Counted from the first letter of the stretch, positions 50,517 to 59,206 are shown. The stretch: 64,000 nucleotides of DNA from Paraburkholderia sp. DHOC27 (GCF_003429005.1 NZ_QVQV01000006.1:186001-250000); one strand, 5' to 3'. A program made the numbers and translations. The notes: generated by a model from the sequence alone, not told the origin.

Positions 50517-51263
50517 TCAGCCGCGATGTATCGCCAGCGGCGAGAACGATTGCGCGACGGGCATCAGCTCGATCGTGTTGACGTTCACATGCGCCGGACG
50601 CGTCGCGGTCCAGTAGATCGTGTCGGCGATGTCTTCGGCGGTCAGTGCCTGCACGTTCTGGTAGACGTTCGCCGCCTTTGCGTCGTCACCGCGAAAGCGT
50701 ACGTTCGAGAACTCGGTGCCGCTGCACAGGCCGGGTTCGACGTCGGTCACGCGCAGCGGCGTGCCGGCGAGATCGGCGCGCAGGTTGAGGCTGAACTGGC
50801 GCACGAACGCCTTGGTCGCGCCGTACACGTTGCCACCTGGATACGGCCAGTTGGCCGCCGCCGAGCTGAGGTTGAACACGTGACCGCGCTGACGTTCCAC
50901 CATGCCGGGCAGCAGGGCATGCGTCACCTGGACGAGCCCGGTGCAGTTCGTGTCGATCATGGTTCGCCATTCCTCGAGGTTGGCGCGTTGCGCCGGCTCG
51001 AGGCCGAGCGCGAGACCGGCGTTGTTGACGAGCACATCGACGGCGGCAAACTCTGCCGGTAACGCGCCCGGCGCGGCGGCAACCGCAGCCTCGTCGCGCA
51101 CGTCGAGTTCAAACGGCAGCAGGGCGTCACCCAGTTCATCGGCGAGTGCCTGCAGACGATCCTTGCGGCGCGCGGTCGCGACGACCCGGTGGCCGCCTTT
51201 GACGAAGGCGCGGGCGATGGCGGCGCCAAATCCTGCGGATGCTCCAGTGACGAACACGATCAT
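50517..51263 (-). CDS. Short-chain dehydrogenase/reductase (YdfG-like)
   Basis: This is a classical SDR of 248 residues from ATG 51263, which follows GAGGAG. The cofactor motif is IVFVTGASAGFGAAIARAFV (TGxxxGxG). NNAGLALGLEPA is the structural motif, and the catalytic Ser-Tyr-Lys lie in HVFNLSSAAA and GGNVYGATKAFVRQFSLNLR. The C-terminal IYWTATRPAHVNVNTIELMP is typical of the YdfG/serine-3-dehydrogenase group acting on L-allo-threonine, serine or 3-hydroxy acids with NADP. The substrate is inferred. A long upstream extension to 51473 lacks support. Confidence 0.92.
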   Translation of the reverse strand: MIVFVTGASAGFGAAIARAFVKGGHRVVATARRKDRLQALADELGDALLPFELDVRDEAAVAAAPGALPAEFAAVDVLVNNAGLALGLEPAQRANLEEWRTMIDTNCTGLVQVTHALLPGMVERQRGHVFNLSSAAANWPYPGGNVYGATKAFVRQFSLNLRADLAGTPLRVTDVEPGLCSGTEFSNVRFRGDDAKAANVYQNVQALTAEDIADTIYWTATRPAHVNVNTIELMPVAQSFSPLAIHRG

Positions 51264-51871
51264 GGCGGGCTCCTCGTGAGAAAGTGACAAAGCTGGCAAG
51301 ACTACTTGCAATGCCGCGCTGCGGCAAGAATAGCCCTGCACCCGTTCGATGGTTTTCAGGCGCGCGAGGCCTGCCCGGGCGCTCACGTGCCTGCTCCTGG
51401 CAGCAGGGGCTTCGCTCGCATGCCAGCGAAGATGGCCGGGGGCGCGCCTGAGAGCGCACCCGACGAACGGCATGGTCGCATTTTCGTCAGACTTTTGGGC
51501 GTTTTCCTTGCCCCCTCAGGCGGCAAACCGGCCGTGAAGCCTGCCGCGCCGGAGGGTTGGTTGCCTATTCCAGGCGCTTCCAATACACTAACGCGCTCAT
51601 CCCTGCGTGACTGGCGATAGAACCAAACAGGTTCAAGGTGGAGTGTCCCACCGTGAAGCGCAGGGTGCCGTTTTGCCGTTCGCCTGGGCAGCCGTGATCC
51701 GCGCGCAGTTAATTGCGCTGCCGGTGGCTGTCCTGCCTCGCGTGTGCGGCCCATCTTTACCCGCCACGTCAGGGCTGGCCCAGCCGCCAGCAGCGCCGCG
51801 TACCCTCTACGCTTTCTGCACGAAATTCGGCGCACGATCCGGTTAACCTGAACACACTCAACGGAACCCGT
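51264..51871. other. Long gap upstream of glyA, no gene seen
   Basis: These 608 bases separate divergent SDR and glyA genes. Open frames in it are Ala/Arg/Pro-rich without start-site support. A hairpin at 51632-51656 (TTCAAGGTGG / CCACCGTGAA, one mismatch, six-base loop) is the only clear structure, without a T-run. No riboswitch class that I can recognise is present. This is unusually long for such a compact region. Confidence 0.4.
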
Positions 51872-53119
51872 ATGTTTGACAGAGCCCAAAGCACCATCGC
51901 CAACGTCGACCCCGAACTCTGGAAGGCGATCGAACTGGAAAACCGCCGTCAGGAAGATCACATTGAACTGATTGCGTCGGAGAACTACACGAGCCCGGCC
52001 GTCATGGCCGCACAGGGTTCGCAACTCACCAACAAGTACGCCGAAGGTTATCCGGGCAAGCGTTACTACGGTGGCTGCGAATACGTGGATATCGTCGAGC
52101 AGCTCGCCATCGACCGTGTGAAGGAAATCTTCGGCGCGGAAGCGGCGAACGTGCAGCCGAACTCGGGTTCGCAGGCGAACCAGGGCGTGTTCTTCGCCAT
52201 GCTCAAGCCGGGCGACACGATCATGGGCATGAGCCTCGCGCACGGTGGTCACCTCACGCACGGCTCGCCCGTCAACATGTCCGGCAAGTGGTTCAACGTG
52301 GTCAGCTACGGCCTGAACGAAGCCGAAGATATTGACTACGACGCGGCTGAAAAGCTCGCGCAAGAACACAAGCCCAAGCTGATCGTTGCAGGCGCTTCGG
52401 CCTTCTCGCTGCGCATCGACTTCGAACGTCTGTCGAAGATCGCCAAGTCGGTCGGCGCGTACTTCATGGTCGACATGGCGCACTACGCGGGCCTCGTGGC
52501 TGCGGGCGTCTATCCGAACCCGGTGCCGCATTCCGACTTCGTCACCACGACTACGCACAAGAGCCTGCGCGGCCCGCGCGGTGGTGTGATCCTGATGAAG
52601 GCCGAATTCGAGAAGCAGATCAACTCGGCGATTTTCCCTGGCATTCAGGGCGGTCCGTTGATGCACGTGATCGCCGGCAAGGCCGTCGCGTTCAAGGAAG
52701 CGCTCTCGCCGGAATTCAAGGAGTATCAGCAGAAGGTCGTGGACAACGCGCGCGTGCTGGCAGAGACGCTGGTCAAGCGCGGTCTGCGCATCGTCTCGGG
52801 CCGTACGGAAAGCCACGTCATGCTGGTCGACCTGCGCGCCAAGCACATCACCGGCAAGGCAGCGGAAGCGGCGCTCGGCGCGGCGCATATCACGGTCAAC
52901 AAGAACGCCATTCCGAACGATCCGGAAAAGCCGTTTGTCACGAGCGGTGTGCGTCTCGGTTCGCCTGCCATGACCACGCGCGGCTTTGGCGTGAAGGAAG
53001 CCGAGCAGGTGGGTAACCTGATTGCCGACGTGCTGGACAATCCGGAAGACACGGCCACGATCGAACGCGTGCGCGCTCAGGTAACCGAGCTGACGCAACG
53101 TTTCCCGGTCTACAAGTAA
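51872..53119 (+). CDS. glyA: Serine hydroxymethyltransferase
   Basis: GlyA interconverts serine and glycine with tetrahydrofolate. From ATG 51872 (MFDRAQSTIANVDPELW) it has 415 residues. Signatures are HIELIASENYTSPAVMAAQG, YAEGYPGKRYYGGCEYVD, GDTIMGMSLAHGGHLTHGSP and VTTTTHKSLRGPRGGVILM with the PLP lysine. A further upstream in-frame reading begins at 51713 but has no family match. nrdR follows six bases after its stop, an arrangement common in proteobacteria. Confidence 0.97.
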   Translation: MFDRAQSTIANVDPELWKAIELENRRQEDHIELIASENYTSPAVMAAQGSQLTNKYAEGYPGKRYYGGCEYVDIVEQLAIDRVKEIFGAEAANVQPNSGSQANQGVFFAMLKPGDTIMGMSLAHGGHLTHGSPVNMSGKWFNVVSYGLNEAEDIDYDAAEKLAQEHKPKLIVAGASAFSLRIDFERLSKIAKSVGAYFMVDMAHYAGLVAAGVYPNPVPHSDFVTTTTHKSLRGPRGGVILMKAEFEKQINSAIFPGIQGGPLMHVIAGKAVAFKEALSPEFKEYQQKVVDNARVLAETLVKRGLRIVSGRTESHVMLVDLRAKHITGKAAEAALGAAHITVNKNAIPNDPEKPFVTSGVRLGSPAMTTRGFGVKEAEQVGNLIADVLDNPEDTATIERVRAQVTELTQRFPVYK

Positions 53120-53125
53120 GCGACG

Positions 53126-53608
53126 ATGCGCTGCCCCTTCTGCCGGCATGACGATACGCAGGTCGTGGATTCCCGCGTATCCGAGGACGGCGCCGCGATC
53201 CGGCGCCGTCGCCGCTGCCCGGCCTGCGACAAACGTTTTACGACGTATGAGCGGGTCGAGCTGGCGTTGCCGTCGGTCGTCAAGAAGGATGGCAGCCGCA
53301 CTGAATTCGATCGCCGCAAGATTTTCGCGAGCATGCAACTGGCGCTGAGAAAGCGCCCGGTTTCCGCTGACGCCGTAGATGCTTCGGTTGCGCGCATCGA
53401 ATACCAGTTGCTCGGCAGTGGCGAGCGCGAAGTGCGCAGCGAGCGTCTTGGCGAGCTCGTGATGAACGAGCTGCGCGAACTGGACACGATCGCCTACGTC
53501 CGGTTTGCTTCGGTATACCGGCGCTTCGAAGACGTCTCCGAGTTCGAAGACGTGATCGAAGAATTCCGTCGCGCATCCACACCACCCAAGCCTACGCGCA
53601 AGCGCTGA
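53126..53608 (+). CDS. nrdR: Transcriptional repressor NrdR
   Basis: NrdR is an ATP/dATP-sensing repressor of ribonucleotide reductase genes. The product of 160 residues is standard. The N-terminal zinc ribbon is MRCPFCRHDDTQVVDSR with its partner cysteines in RRRRCPACDKRFTTYERVEL. The ATP-cone domain follows (VVKKDGSRTEFDRRKIFASM, then VMNELRELDTIAYVRFASVY). It is six bases downstream of glyA and likely co-transcribed. Confidence 0.97.
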   Translation: MRCPFCRHDDTQVVDSRVSEDGAAIRRRRRCPACDKRFTTYERVELALPSVVKKDGSRTEFDRRKIFASMQLALRKRPVSADAVDASVARIEYQLLGSGEREVRSERLGELVMNELRELDTIAYVRFASVYRRFEDVSEFEDVIEEFRRASTPPKPTRKR

Positions 53609-53765
53609 TGGTTCGCGCATTCGCATTTTTTCCCCCTTCGCATTTCCGATTGATCTCGCATTGTTGCGAGTGATTGTGCGCGCCGCTACCTGGCCGTTCG
53701 GCTGATTGTCGAGCGTGATTCTGCTGCGTAAATTGTCGGCATTCTTTTGAAATTAAGGAATGCAG

Positions 53766-54326
53766 ATGAAGCAAGATGCAGATTCCCGACGCACTCGCAG
53801 CGGCTTTACGTTGATCGAAACGCTTATCACCGTGGCGATTCTGGCGCTGATCGTCGTCATGGCGACGCCTTCGTTCGTCGCATGGCATGTGCGCGATCAG
53901 GTGGATGCGCGCGCCCGCGCGTTGTTTTCCACGCTGTCTTATGCGCGTAGCGAGGCCGTAAACCGTGGGGCGCGTGTGACGGTGTGCCGTATTGATGCCG
54001 CACGCCACTGTCTTCCCGCAGGGCAGGCGTGCCGCAGCGGCGTGGCGGACTGGTCTTGCGGATGGGCGGTCGTGGCCGATCACGCCGGCTCATCCACGGT
54101 GTTGCGTGCGCAGGCCGAGCTTGCCGCGATCAGCATTGCGGGCACGCAGACCAATCTCACGTTCACGCCGCCCGCAGGGCAGTTGATTGGCAGTTTCCGC
54201 AGCTTCGATCTCGCGCCCCAGTACGCTTCACGCGCCACGCAAGGGCAGGCCTGGCGACGCTGCATTCGCATCGCAGCCGGTGGGCGTCCGCGTATTTCTG
54301 ACGGCGCATGCGCCGCGACATCATGA
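53766..54326 (+). CDS. GspH/FimT-family minor pseudopilin
   Basis: This type IV pilus minor pilin has 186 residues from ATG 53766, chosen because TAAGGAA lies at correct spacing; an ATG two codons earlier overlaps the ribosome site. The class III signal RSGFTLIETLITVAILALIV has Gly-Phe at the prepilin peptidase site and Glu at position +5. The C-terminal part is a GspH/FimT beta-rich domain with four cysteines. It begins a five-gene minor pilin operon whose next gene overlaps its stop (ATGA). Confidence 0.88.
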   Translation: MKQDADSRRTRSGFTLIETLITVAILALIVVMATPSFVAWHVRDQVDARARALFSTLSYARSEAVNRGARVTVCRIDAARHCLPAGQACRSGVADWSCGWAVVADHAGSSTVLRAQAELAAISIAGTQTNLTFTPPAGQLIGSFRSFDLAPQYASRATQGQAWRRCIRIAAGGRPRISDGACAATS

Positions 54327-54748
54327 GCCCAGGTCGTTCAATACGCGTGCGCGGTGCGTCGCTGATCGAGGTGATGCTCGCGGTGGCACTCACAGCAGTA
54401 ACGGCGCTTGGTCTGATTGCCACGCAGTTGTGGATCGCCCGAGAGGCGCGCGCAGCGGCGCAGCGTGAACATGCCGCCTTCCTGGCTGACGCCCTTGTCG
54501 AAGCGGCCCGCGCGCCTGGCGGAAGTGACGCCGCCTTGCGTCAATGGAAGACACGCACTGCGAGTTTGCTGCCGCAAGGCGACGCGTCGATCACCGGATA
54601 TGGTGGCGGGATCTCGTTTGCACGCGTGACTTGGTCAGCGGCGAGCATGTTGCTGCCAGCCGTCGAGTTCATCGACAAACCCGAGTCCTGCGGCGATGCA
54701 GCTTTGCCTGCAGGGAAGGCCTGCCTTGCGATGGCGTTCGTGCCATGA
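54323..54748 (+). CDS. Type IV pilus modification protein PilV-like
   Basis: The product has 141 residues from ATG 54323, which overlaps the previous stop. The N-terminus RGASLIEVMLAVALTAVTAL is a class III prepilin signal with Gly at -1 and Glu at +5. A short globular domain follows, with Cys pairs near the end (ESCGDAALPAGKACLAMAF). Order (FimT, PilV, PilW, PilX, PilE) follows the Pseudomonas fimU-pilVWXY1E minor pilin cluster, so it probably primes pilus assembly. Family identification rests on order and signal. Confidence 0.8.
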   Translation: MSPGRSIRVRGASLIEVMLAVALTAVTALGLIATQLWIAREARAAAQREHAAFLADALVEAARAPGGSDAALRQWKTRTASLLPQGDASITGYGGGISFARVTWSAASMLLPAVEFIDKPESCGDAALPAGKACLAMAFVP

Positions 54749-55560
54749 AGCACCGTTCATCACCACTGCGCGGCGCCGGGCATACGCTGATTGAATTGAT
54801 GATTGCACTGGCCTTGGGGCTGGTCGTCACCACCGGTGCCATTTCGCTGTACCGTTCCCAGCGCGCGGCGTTCGGGCGCGCCGACGACGCCATCCGGATT
54901 CGTGATGCAGGCCTGACGGCGCTGACCGTGATTGGTCAGCAAGTACAGATGGCCGGGTTTATTCCGGCCGACGCGCCGCAGGCGCAACAGCGGCCGACCG
55001 TCTTCGGATGCTCCGCGGCACGGCCGACAGGCGCCGACGACAACCCCGTCTGCGAAGCGTTGACGGGCCGCTCGGACGGCATTGCCATTCGCTACGTCGG
55101 CGACAGCGTCTCGACCTGGCCATCTGCGACCGGTCAAACGACAGATTGCCTGGGTCAGGCCGTGAGTACAGCGAACGGATTGGTGGGTGGCAACGGTGTG
55201 TTGGTGGTCAACCGCTTTTATGCGAAGGCGAGCAGCTCGACCGGCGAGCCGGAGTTGTATTGCGACGGAAACGGCAAATCCGGGTCCGCGCAACCGTTGG
55301 TGGAGGGCATCGAGCGCTTGCGGGTCAAGTATTGGCTGACGGGCGCGCAGAGCGGGGTCGACGCCTCGGCGCTGGCGTCCGCGCAGTGGGCGAACGTCGT
55401 GGCGGTCGATCTGTGCGTGCTGGTGCGCGGAGCGCCGCAAGGGCGCAATTCGCGGTATGTGGATTGTGACGGTGTCAGCGCCCTGACAACGGATTCGCGT
55501 GCGCGGGAGGCATTCTGGCGACGCGTGGCGATTCGCAATAACGAAGGCGCAGCGACATGA
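54745..55560 (+). CDS. Type IV pilus assembly protein PilW-like
   Basis: This 271-residue protein from ATG 54745 (ATGA overlap) has a prepilin signal, GAGHTLIELMIALALGLVVT. The residue before the mature N-terminus (Gly-His-Thr) differs from the common Gly-Phe, though Glu is at +5. A large domain with several Cys follows, ending VAVDLCVLVRGAPQGRNSRY, a typical PilW-family tail. It is probably part of the pilus tip-priming complex. Confidence 0.85.
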   Translation: MKHRSSPLRGAGHTLIELMIALALGLVVTTGAISLYRSQRAAFGRADDAIRIRDAGLTALTVIGQQVQMAGFIPADAPQAQQRPTVFGCSAARPTGADDNPVCEALTGRSDGIAIRYVGDSVSTWPSATGQTTDCLGQAVSTANGLVGGNGVLVVNRFYAKASSSTGEPELYCDGNGKSGSAQPLVEGIERLRVKYWLTGAQSGVDASALASAQWANVVAVDLCVLVRGAPQGRNSRYVDCDGVSALTTDSRAREAFWRRVAIRNNEGAAT

Positions 55561-56183
55561 GAGCGTCCAGCGAAAAACGGGAAGGCGGTGAGACGCAGCA
55601 GTCATCGCCGTGGTCGTGGCTGCGGCCGTGGCCGTGGCCTGGAAGGCGCTGGAAACGCGCGTCTACTGCAACGCGTTACCCGCACCGGCCCTCAAGGCTT
55701 ACGCGTACGCGTGGCGCAGCGTTACCCATCGTCCTGCTGATCTCATCAATGATGCTGACCACCTCGGCGGCATGGTTCGAGGCAACACTAGCGGCGACGC
55801 GCAACACGGCGAACCTTCGCAACACGTTGTACGCGTTTCATGCGGCGGATGCCGCGCTTACGGTATGCGCGCGAAACGTGCTAACGGGGGCCGTGTCCGC
55901 CATGACCACATCAGCCTCCGAACCCGTGGGCTGGAAACTCGAGGCCAGCTTCACGGCAGGCGCCTCCACGCCAGTTGCGCAGTGGCCCGGAGCGGTTCTG
56001 CCGCCCCAGTGCCTCATCGAAGGCTGGCGTCTGGCCGCACGTCCCGATGCGCGTGCGTATCTGCTCACCGCACGAGGCTTCGGACGCTCGCGAGATTCAC
56101 AGGCGTGGTTGCAACTGGAGTTGGTGGTAGACGGCGAGAAGGTCGAGCAACACTGGCGCCGGGTCGTCGCGCGCCCATTTTGA
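55557..56183 (+). CDS. Type IV pilus assembly protein PilX-like, with unusual N-terminus
   Basis: This frame of 208 residues overlaps pilW by ATGA. The expected PilX hydrophobic start appears only at residue 52 (RTRGAALPIVLLISSMMLTT). It is followed by AATRNTANLRNTLYAFHAAD and a C-terminal beta domain. The preceding 51 residues are Arg/Trp/Pro/Ser-rich with SSPWSWLRPWPWPGRRW, which is unlike a prepilin leader. No closer start codon is available except CTG. PilX normally lacks the Glu at +5, as here. The leader may reflect an insertion or a misread start. Confidence 0.72.
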   Translation: MRASSEKREGGETQQSSPWSWLRPWPWPGRRWKRASTATRYPHRPSRLTRTRGAALPIVLLISSMMLTTSAAWFEATLAATRNTANLRNTLYAFHAADAALTVCARNVLTGAVSAMTTSASEPVGWKLEASFTAGASTPVAQWPGAVLPPQCLIEGWRLAARPDARAYLLTARGFGRSRDSQAWLQLELVVDGEKVEQHWRRVVARPF

Positions 56184-56204
56184 ACGCAAGGGAGGCGTGC
56201 GCAT

Positions 56205-56645
56205 ATGAAACCAAAAACGTCGGCCTTCACGTTGCTGGAACTGGTGATTGCGCTCGCAATTGCCGCCGTTCTGGTCGTGTATGCCGTGCCGTCGTATCAC
56301 AACCACGTGGCGCGTTCGCATCGTGTCGATGCCGCATCGGCGTTGTACCGGGCCGCGCAATTCATCGAAGCAAACACGTCGAACGATGCGAATCAGAGCT
56401 CAGCCCAACTGCCATCGGGTTTCGATCAGGCGCCGCTGTTCGGCACGGCTGTGTATAAGCTGCGCGTCCTGCCTGCTGATGACAGCAATGGCGGCTACGC
56501 GCTGGAGGCTCGCCCAGTTGAGTCAGGGCCGATGCAGGACGACGCGTGCGGCACCTTCATCCTCGACGCAACCGGCCTGCGCACCAATCACGCCGCCGAT
56601 GGCTCAGCGGTGAGCGACGCGCAGTCCTGCTGGAATACGCGATGA
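56205..56645 (+). CDS. PilE-type minor pilin
   Basis: This 146-residue pilin-like protein has the signal KTSAFTLLELVIALAIAAVL. The residue before Phe is Ala rather than the usual Gly, with Glu at +5. A central alpha helix runs from HNHVARSHRVDAASALYRAA. C-terminal Cys residues lie in DDACGTFI and AQSCWNTR, forming the D-region disulphide. It is the last gene of the minor pilin operon; no pilY1 is seen between the pilX-like gene and this one. Preceded by AAGGGAGG. Confidence 0.86.
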   Translation: MKPKTSAFTLLELVIALAIAAVLVVYAVPSYHNHVARSHRVDAASALYRAAQFIEANTSNDANQSSAQLPSGFDQAPLFGTAVYKLRVLPADDSNGGYALEARPVESGPMQDDACGTFILDATGLRTNHAADGSAVSDAQSCWNTR

Positions 56646-56664
56646 TCCACGTTGCAACGAGAGA

Positions 56665-57135
56665 TCAATACCCACTCCGCCCACCGTCTTCAGCGGCGGC
56701 TTCATTCGAGCTGGACGATTCCTTCTTCATCTGCTGCCAGATGCGGAAGGCTTCCCACGCCGCCAGCCCAAGACTGCCCCACTTGAAGACCGGTTTCGCT
56801 CCCGCGACGACAGTGGCGCGCAAGGGTTTGGCCAGCAGCATCGAGACAATCGAGCTGATCAACGGGTATTCCTTCAGCAGCGCGCCGATCCCGGCACCCG
56901 CGCCGCTGCGCTTGCCCCAGCGCATGCCGGCGAAACCTGGCACAACGAATTTGAGCCAGCTGAAATGTGTGACCGCCTGGCGCAGGTCGACGGTCGCCTG
57001 CGCAAGTTCCATGCGTTCGACGTCCGCGCGCACCAGCAGCAACTCCTTGCGCAGCGCGCGCAGATGCGGCGCGCTGAGATCGCGGGAGGGAGGGCGCTTG
57101 CTGCGAAAGGCGGTATCCGGGTTGCGTGTGCTCAT
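56665..57135 (-). CDS. DUF3318-like membrane-associated protein
   Basis: This 156-residue protein is probably of the family often named DUF3318 in Burkholderiaceae. The N-terminal basic region leads into a helical segment (HLRALRKELLLVRADVERME). A weakly hydrophobic part follows (LISSIVSMLLAKPLRATVVA), then WGSLGLAAWEAFRIWQQMKK and a Ser/Glu-rich tail. It lies last in a cluster with a YqjE-like holin-family gene and an ElaB/YqjD gene. The position corresponds to E. coli yqjK. Function unknown. The name DUF3318 is from memory of the family, not a search. Confidence 0.65.
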   Translation of the reverse strand: MSTRNPDTAFRSKRPPSRDLSAPHLRALRKELLLVRADVERMELAQATVDLRQAVTHFSWLKFVVPGFAGMRWGKRSGAGAGIGALLKEYPLISSIVSMLLAKPLRATVVAGAKPVFKWGSLGLAAWEAFRIWQQMKKESSSSNEAAAEDGGRSGY

Positions 57136-57250
57136 GACTTGTCGGCGGCAGTGTGGGCGGAAAAGGGAACGGCAAACCAGGGAACAACGAACCCGGATTC
57201 ACACCGGACAGCAGCGCGGGTGGCATCCCTCACCACCCACATGGGCCGGC

Positions 57251-57637
57251 TTAAGGCTTGTGAAAAATATCGCGGTCTTTCTCGAACTCGGCCAGCGTGG
57301 CTTCAAAGACAATGGGCGCATTCACGAGACCGCTGCGTGCCTTGACCGCGCACACCACGGCCGCAATGGCGTAGACCGCCGTAATACCGGCCAGCGCCTG
57401 CCAGCGGTAAGTGTCCCAGAAGGCGATGGCAACCAGCGCTGTGAGTGCGATCAGCGCCATCGTTGCCAGCATCATGGCCGCGAGCCCAAGAAACAGCACG
57501 CCGAGCAGACGGTCTTTTTCTTCGGCCAGTTCGATGCCGATCAGTTCAAGCCGTGTCTGCAGGATCGCAAATACGGAACTGAAAATGCGACGCAACGGAC
57601 TGGAATCTGCGCGCTGCGATTGATTGTCGATCGTCAT
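57251..57637 (-). CDS. YqjE-like holin-superfamily membrane protein
   Basis: This 128-residue protein has two strong membrane helices, near 45-75 (LFLGLAAMMLATMALIALTA) and 80-105 (ALAGITAVYAIAAVVCAVKA). It resembles the YqjE (DUF1469) or actinobacterial holin-X group. The N-terminal RRIFSSVFAILQTRLELIGI and ELAEEKDRLLGVL match the family pattern. It is between the ElaB-like and DUF3318-like genes on the same strand. A membrane-remodelling or stress role is only inferred; lysis function is unlikely. Confidence 0.8.
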   Translation of the reverse strand: MTIDNQSQRADSSPLRRIFSSVFAILQTRLELIGIELAEEKDRLLGVLFLGLAAMMLATMALIALTALVAIAFWDTYRWQALAGITAVYAIAAVVCAVKARSGLVNAPIVFEATLAEFEKDRDIFHKP

Positions 57638-57760
57638 GGCTTGAGCGCGTTGCGCGTGAGATGCGCTAGAGAAAGCCGACCGGTCAGAGGTGCGCCGGTC
57701 GACCCAATTGCTGGCGGACCGGCGGAATGCGTTTGGCCGGTCCGGTGGTCCCAGTGCTGG

Positions 57761-58063
57761 TTACTTGCGATTGATCAGCAAGCCAACCACCACGCCCACA
57801 CCCGCAGCGATGCCGATCGAGGCCCACGGATGCTCGTGCACGTAGTCGTCCGTGGCGCGGGCTGCCTTCTTGCCTTTCTCGACCACCACCACTTGCACGT
57901 CGGCCGCTTTCTCCTTGGCCTGTTTGAGGCGCGACAGCGCCGTTTCACGCAGTTCGGAAGCGCGTTCGCCGGTGGCGCTCGCGGCCTGTTTCAGCAGGTC
58001 CTCAGCGTCCGCGAGGACGGTTTTAATATCCGACATCAATCTCTCCTTGTTGACTTCCGACAT
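57761..58063 (-). CDS. ElaB/YqjD family ribosome-associated membrane-anchored protein
   Basis: This 100-residue protein of the DUF883 family is predicted to anchor inactive ribosomes at the membrane in stationary phase by its single C-terminal helix. The helical N-terminal part (LMSDIKTVLADAEDLLKQAA) and lysine-rich middle precede the conserved HEHPWASIGIAAGVGVVVGL tail. The ATG at 58063 is preceded by GGGAG. The gene is first of a three-gene cluster that corresponds to E. coli yqjD-yqjE-yqjK. An in-frame upstream extension to 58183 is unsupported. Confidence 0.85.
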   Translation of the reverse strand: MSEVNKERLMSDIKTVLADAEDLLKQAASATGERASELRETALSRLKQAKEKAADVQVVVVEKGKKAARATDDYVHEHPWASIGIAAGVGVVVGLLINRK

Positions 58064-58434
58064 GTACAGCTCCCTTCTTGTTACGTCACGCGTGAATCGT
58101 AACCAAAGAAATGGCCGGTGGCGAGGGCGTTGCCTCCACCCACCGCGCTGCAAACCTGTGCGATGCCGCGAGCATCGACGCATGAACCGTTCCTGGCCTA
58201 AGCTTCAGTCTAGGCGCTCCGGCGCATCGAGCCGCGAATTCTCGCATTCGATCATGATGGAGTTGATCTGTCCCGCAAAGTTTCCTCTAATTGCGAGAAA
58301 ATTACAAAAACTCATAAAGTTGTGACTCGAAGTTTGTACGGGGTGTACGCGCCCTCCCGTATGCTCTAAATTCAATAACTCCGCCGGGCGCCTGTCCGCG
58401 CGGTTCAACCCCCAACATATTAAGGAGATACACC
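58064..58434. other. Divergent promoter region before the peroxiredoxin gene
   Basis: This is a 371-base gap between divergent DUF883 and peroxiredoxin genes. Sequence near 58290-58380 is AT-rich and should hold the promoters, including TATGCTCTAAATT before the peroxiredoxin gene. No hairpin or small gene stands out. A strong AAGGAGAT ribosome site lies just before 58435. Confidence 0.4.
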
Positions 58435-59073
58435 ATGAGTCTACGTCTTGGCGATATCGCGCCGGACTTCGAACAAGAGTCCAGCATCGGCCGCATCAAG
58501 TTCCACGACTGGCTCGGTGACAGCTGGGGCGTGCTGTTCTCGCATCCTGCGGACTTCACGCCGGTGTGCACGACGGAACTCGGTCTTACGGCGAAGCTGG
58601 CGAGCGAATTCGAAAAACGCAACGTGAAGACGATTGCGCTGTCCGTGGATAACGCAGAGTCGCACAAGGAATGGATCAAGGACATCAACGAGACGCAAGC
58701 TGCGAGCGTGGGCTTTCCGATTCTCGCTGACGGCGACCGCAAGGTCTCGCAGCTATACGACATGATCCATCCGAACGCCAACGAGACGCTCACGGTCCGC
58801 TCGCTGTTCGTGATCGATCCGAAGAAGAAGGTGCGTCTCATCATCACGTATCCGGCGAGCACCGGCCGCAACTTCGACGAAGTGCTGCGCGTAATCGACT
58901 CGCTCCAGCTCACGGACAACTATCAGGTCGCCACGCCCGGCAACTGGAAGCAGGGTGACGACGTGGTGATCGTGCCGTCGCTGAAGGACGAGGAACTGAT
59001 CAAACAGAAATTCCCGAAGGGCTACAAGGCACTGCGTCCGTACCTGCGCATGACGCCGCAACCGAACAAGTGA
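58435..59073 (+). CDS. Peroxiredoxin, 1-Cys (Prx6) type
   Basis: The enzyme reduces H2O2 and organic hydroperoxides. The product of 212 residues has the peroxidatic site HPADFTPVCTTELGLTAKLA (Cys near residue 45) within the Prx6 signature PVCTTE. The C-terminal KPYLRMTPQ-like region (ALRPYLRMTPQPNK) is typical of the group. A resolving cysteine is not apparent, as expected for Prx6. A strong ribosome site AAGGAG precedes the ATG. It is followed by a bidirectional terminator. Confidence 0.94.
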   Translation: MSLRLGDIAPDFEQESSIGRIKFHDWLGDSWGVLFSHPADFTPVCTTELGLTAKLASEFEKRNVKTIALSVDNAESHKEWIKDINETQAASVGFPILADGDRKVSQLYDMIHPNANETLTVRSLFVIDPKKKVRLIITYPASTGRNFDEVLRVIDSLQLTDNYQVATPGNWKQGDDVVIVPSLKDEELIKQKFPKGYKALRPYLRMTPQPNK

Positions 59074-59154
59074 GCGGCGCGATCTCCGGCGGTCTGAACA
59101 CACGGTAACGGCCAGCCATACCGGTTGGTTTTTGCCAAGGGACCAGGCAACATG

Positions 59155-59192
59155 AAAAACCCCACGGCGCCGCCGCGGCCCGTGGGGTTTTT
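59155..59192. terminator. Bidirectional terminator between peroxiredoxin and gcdH
   Basis: AAAAACCCCACGG and CCGTGGGGTTTTT form a 13-base stem with a 12-base GC-rich loop in the 133-base gap between two convergent genes. The T-run on one strand and the A-run on the other suit termination in both directions. Confidence 0.88.
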
Positions 59193-59206
59193 CGTTTCCG
59201 TTCCGC

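Noticed and set aside
51383..53626. A 747-residue open frame antisense to glyA and nrdR
   Set aside because: Arg/His/Val-rich composition typical of the antisense strand of high-GC genes; glyA and nrdR on the other strand are unmistakable.
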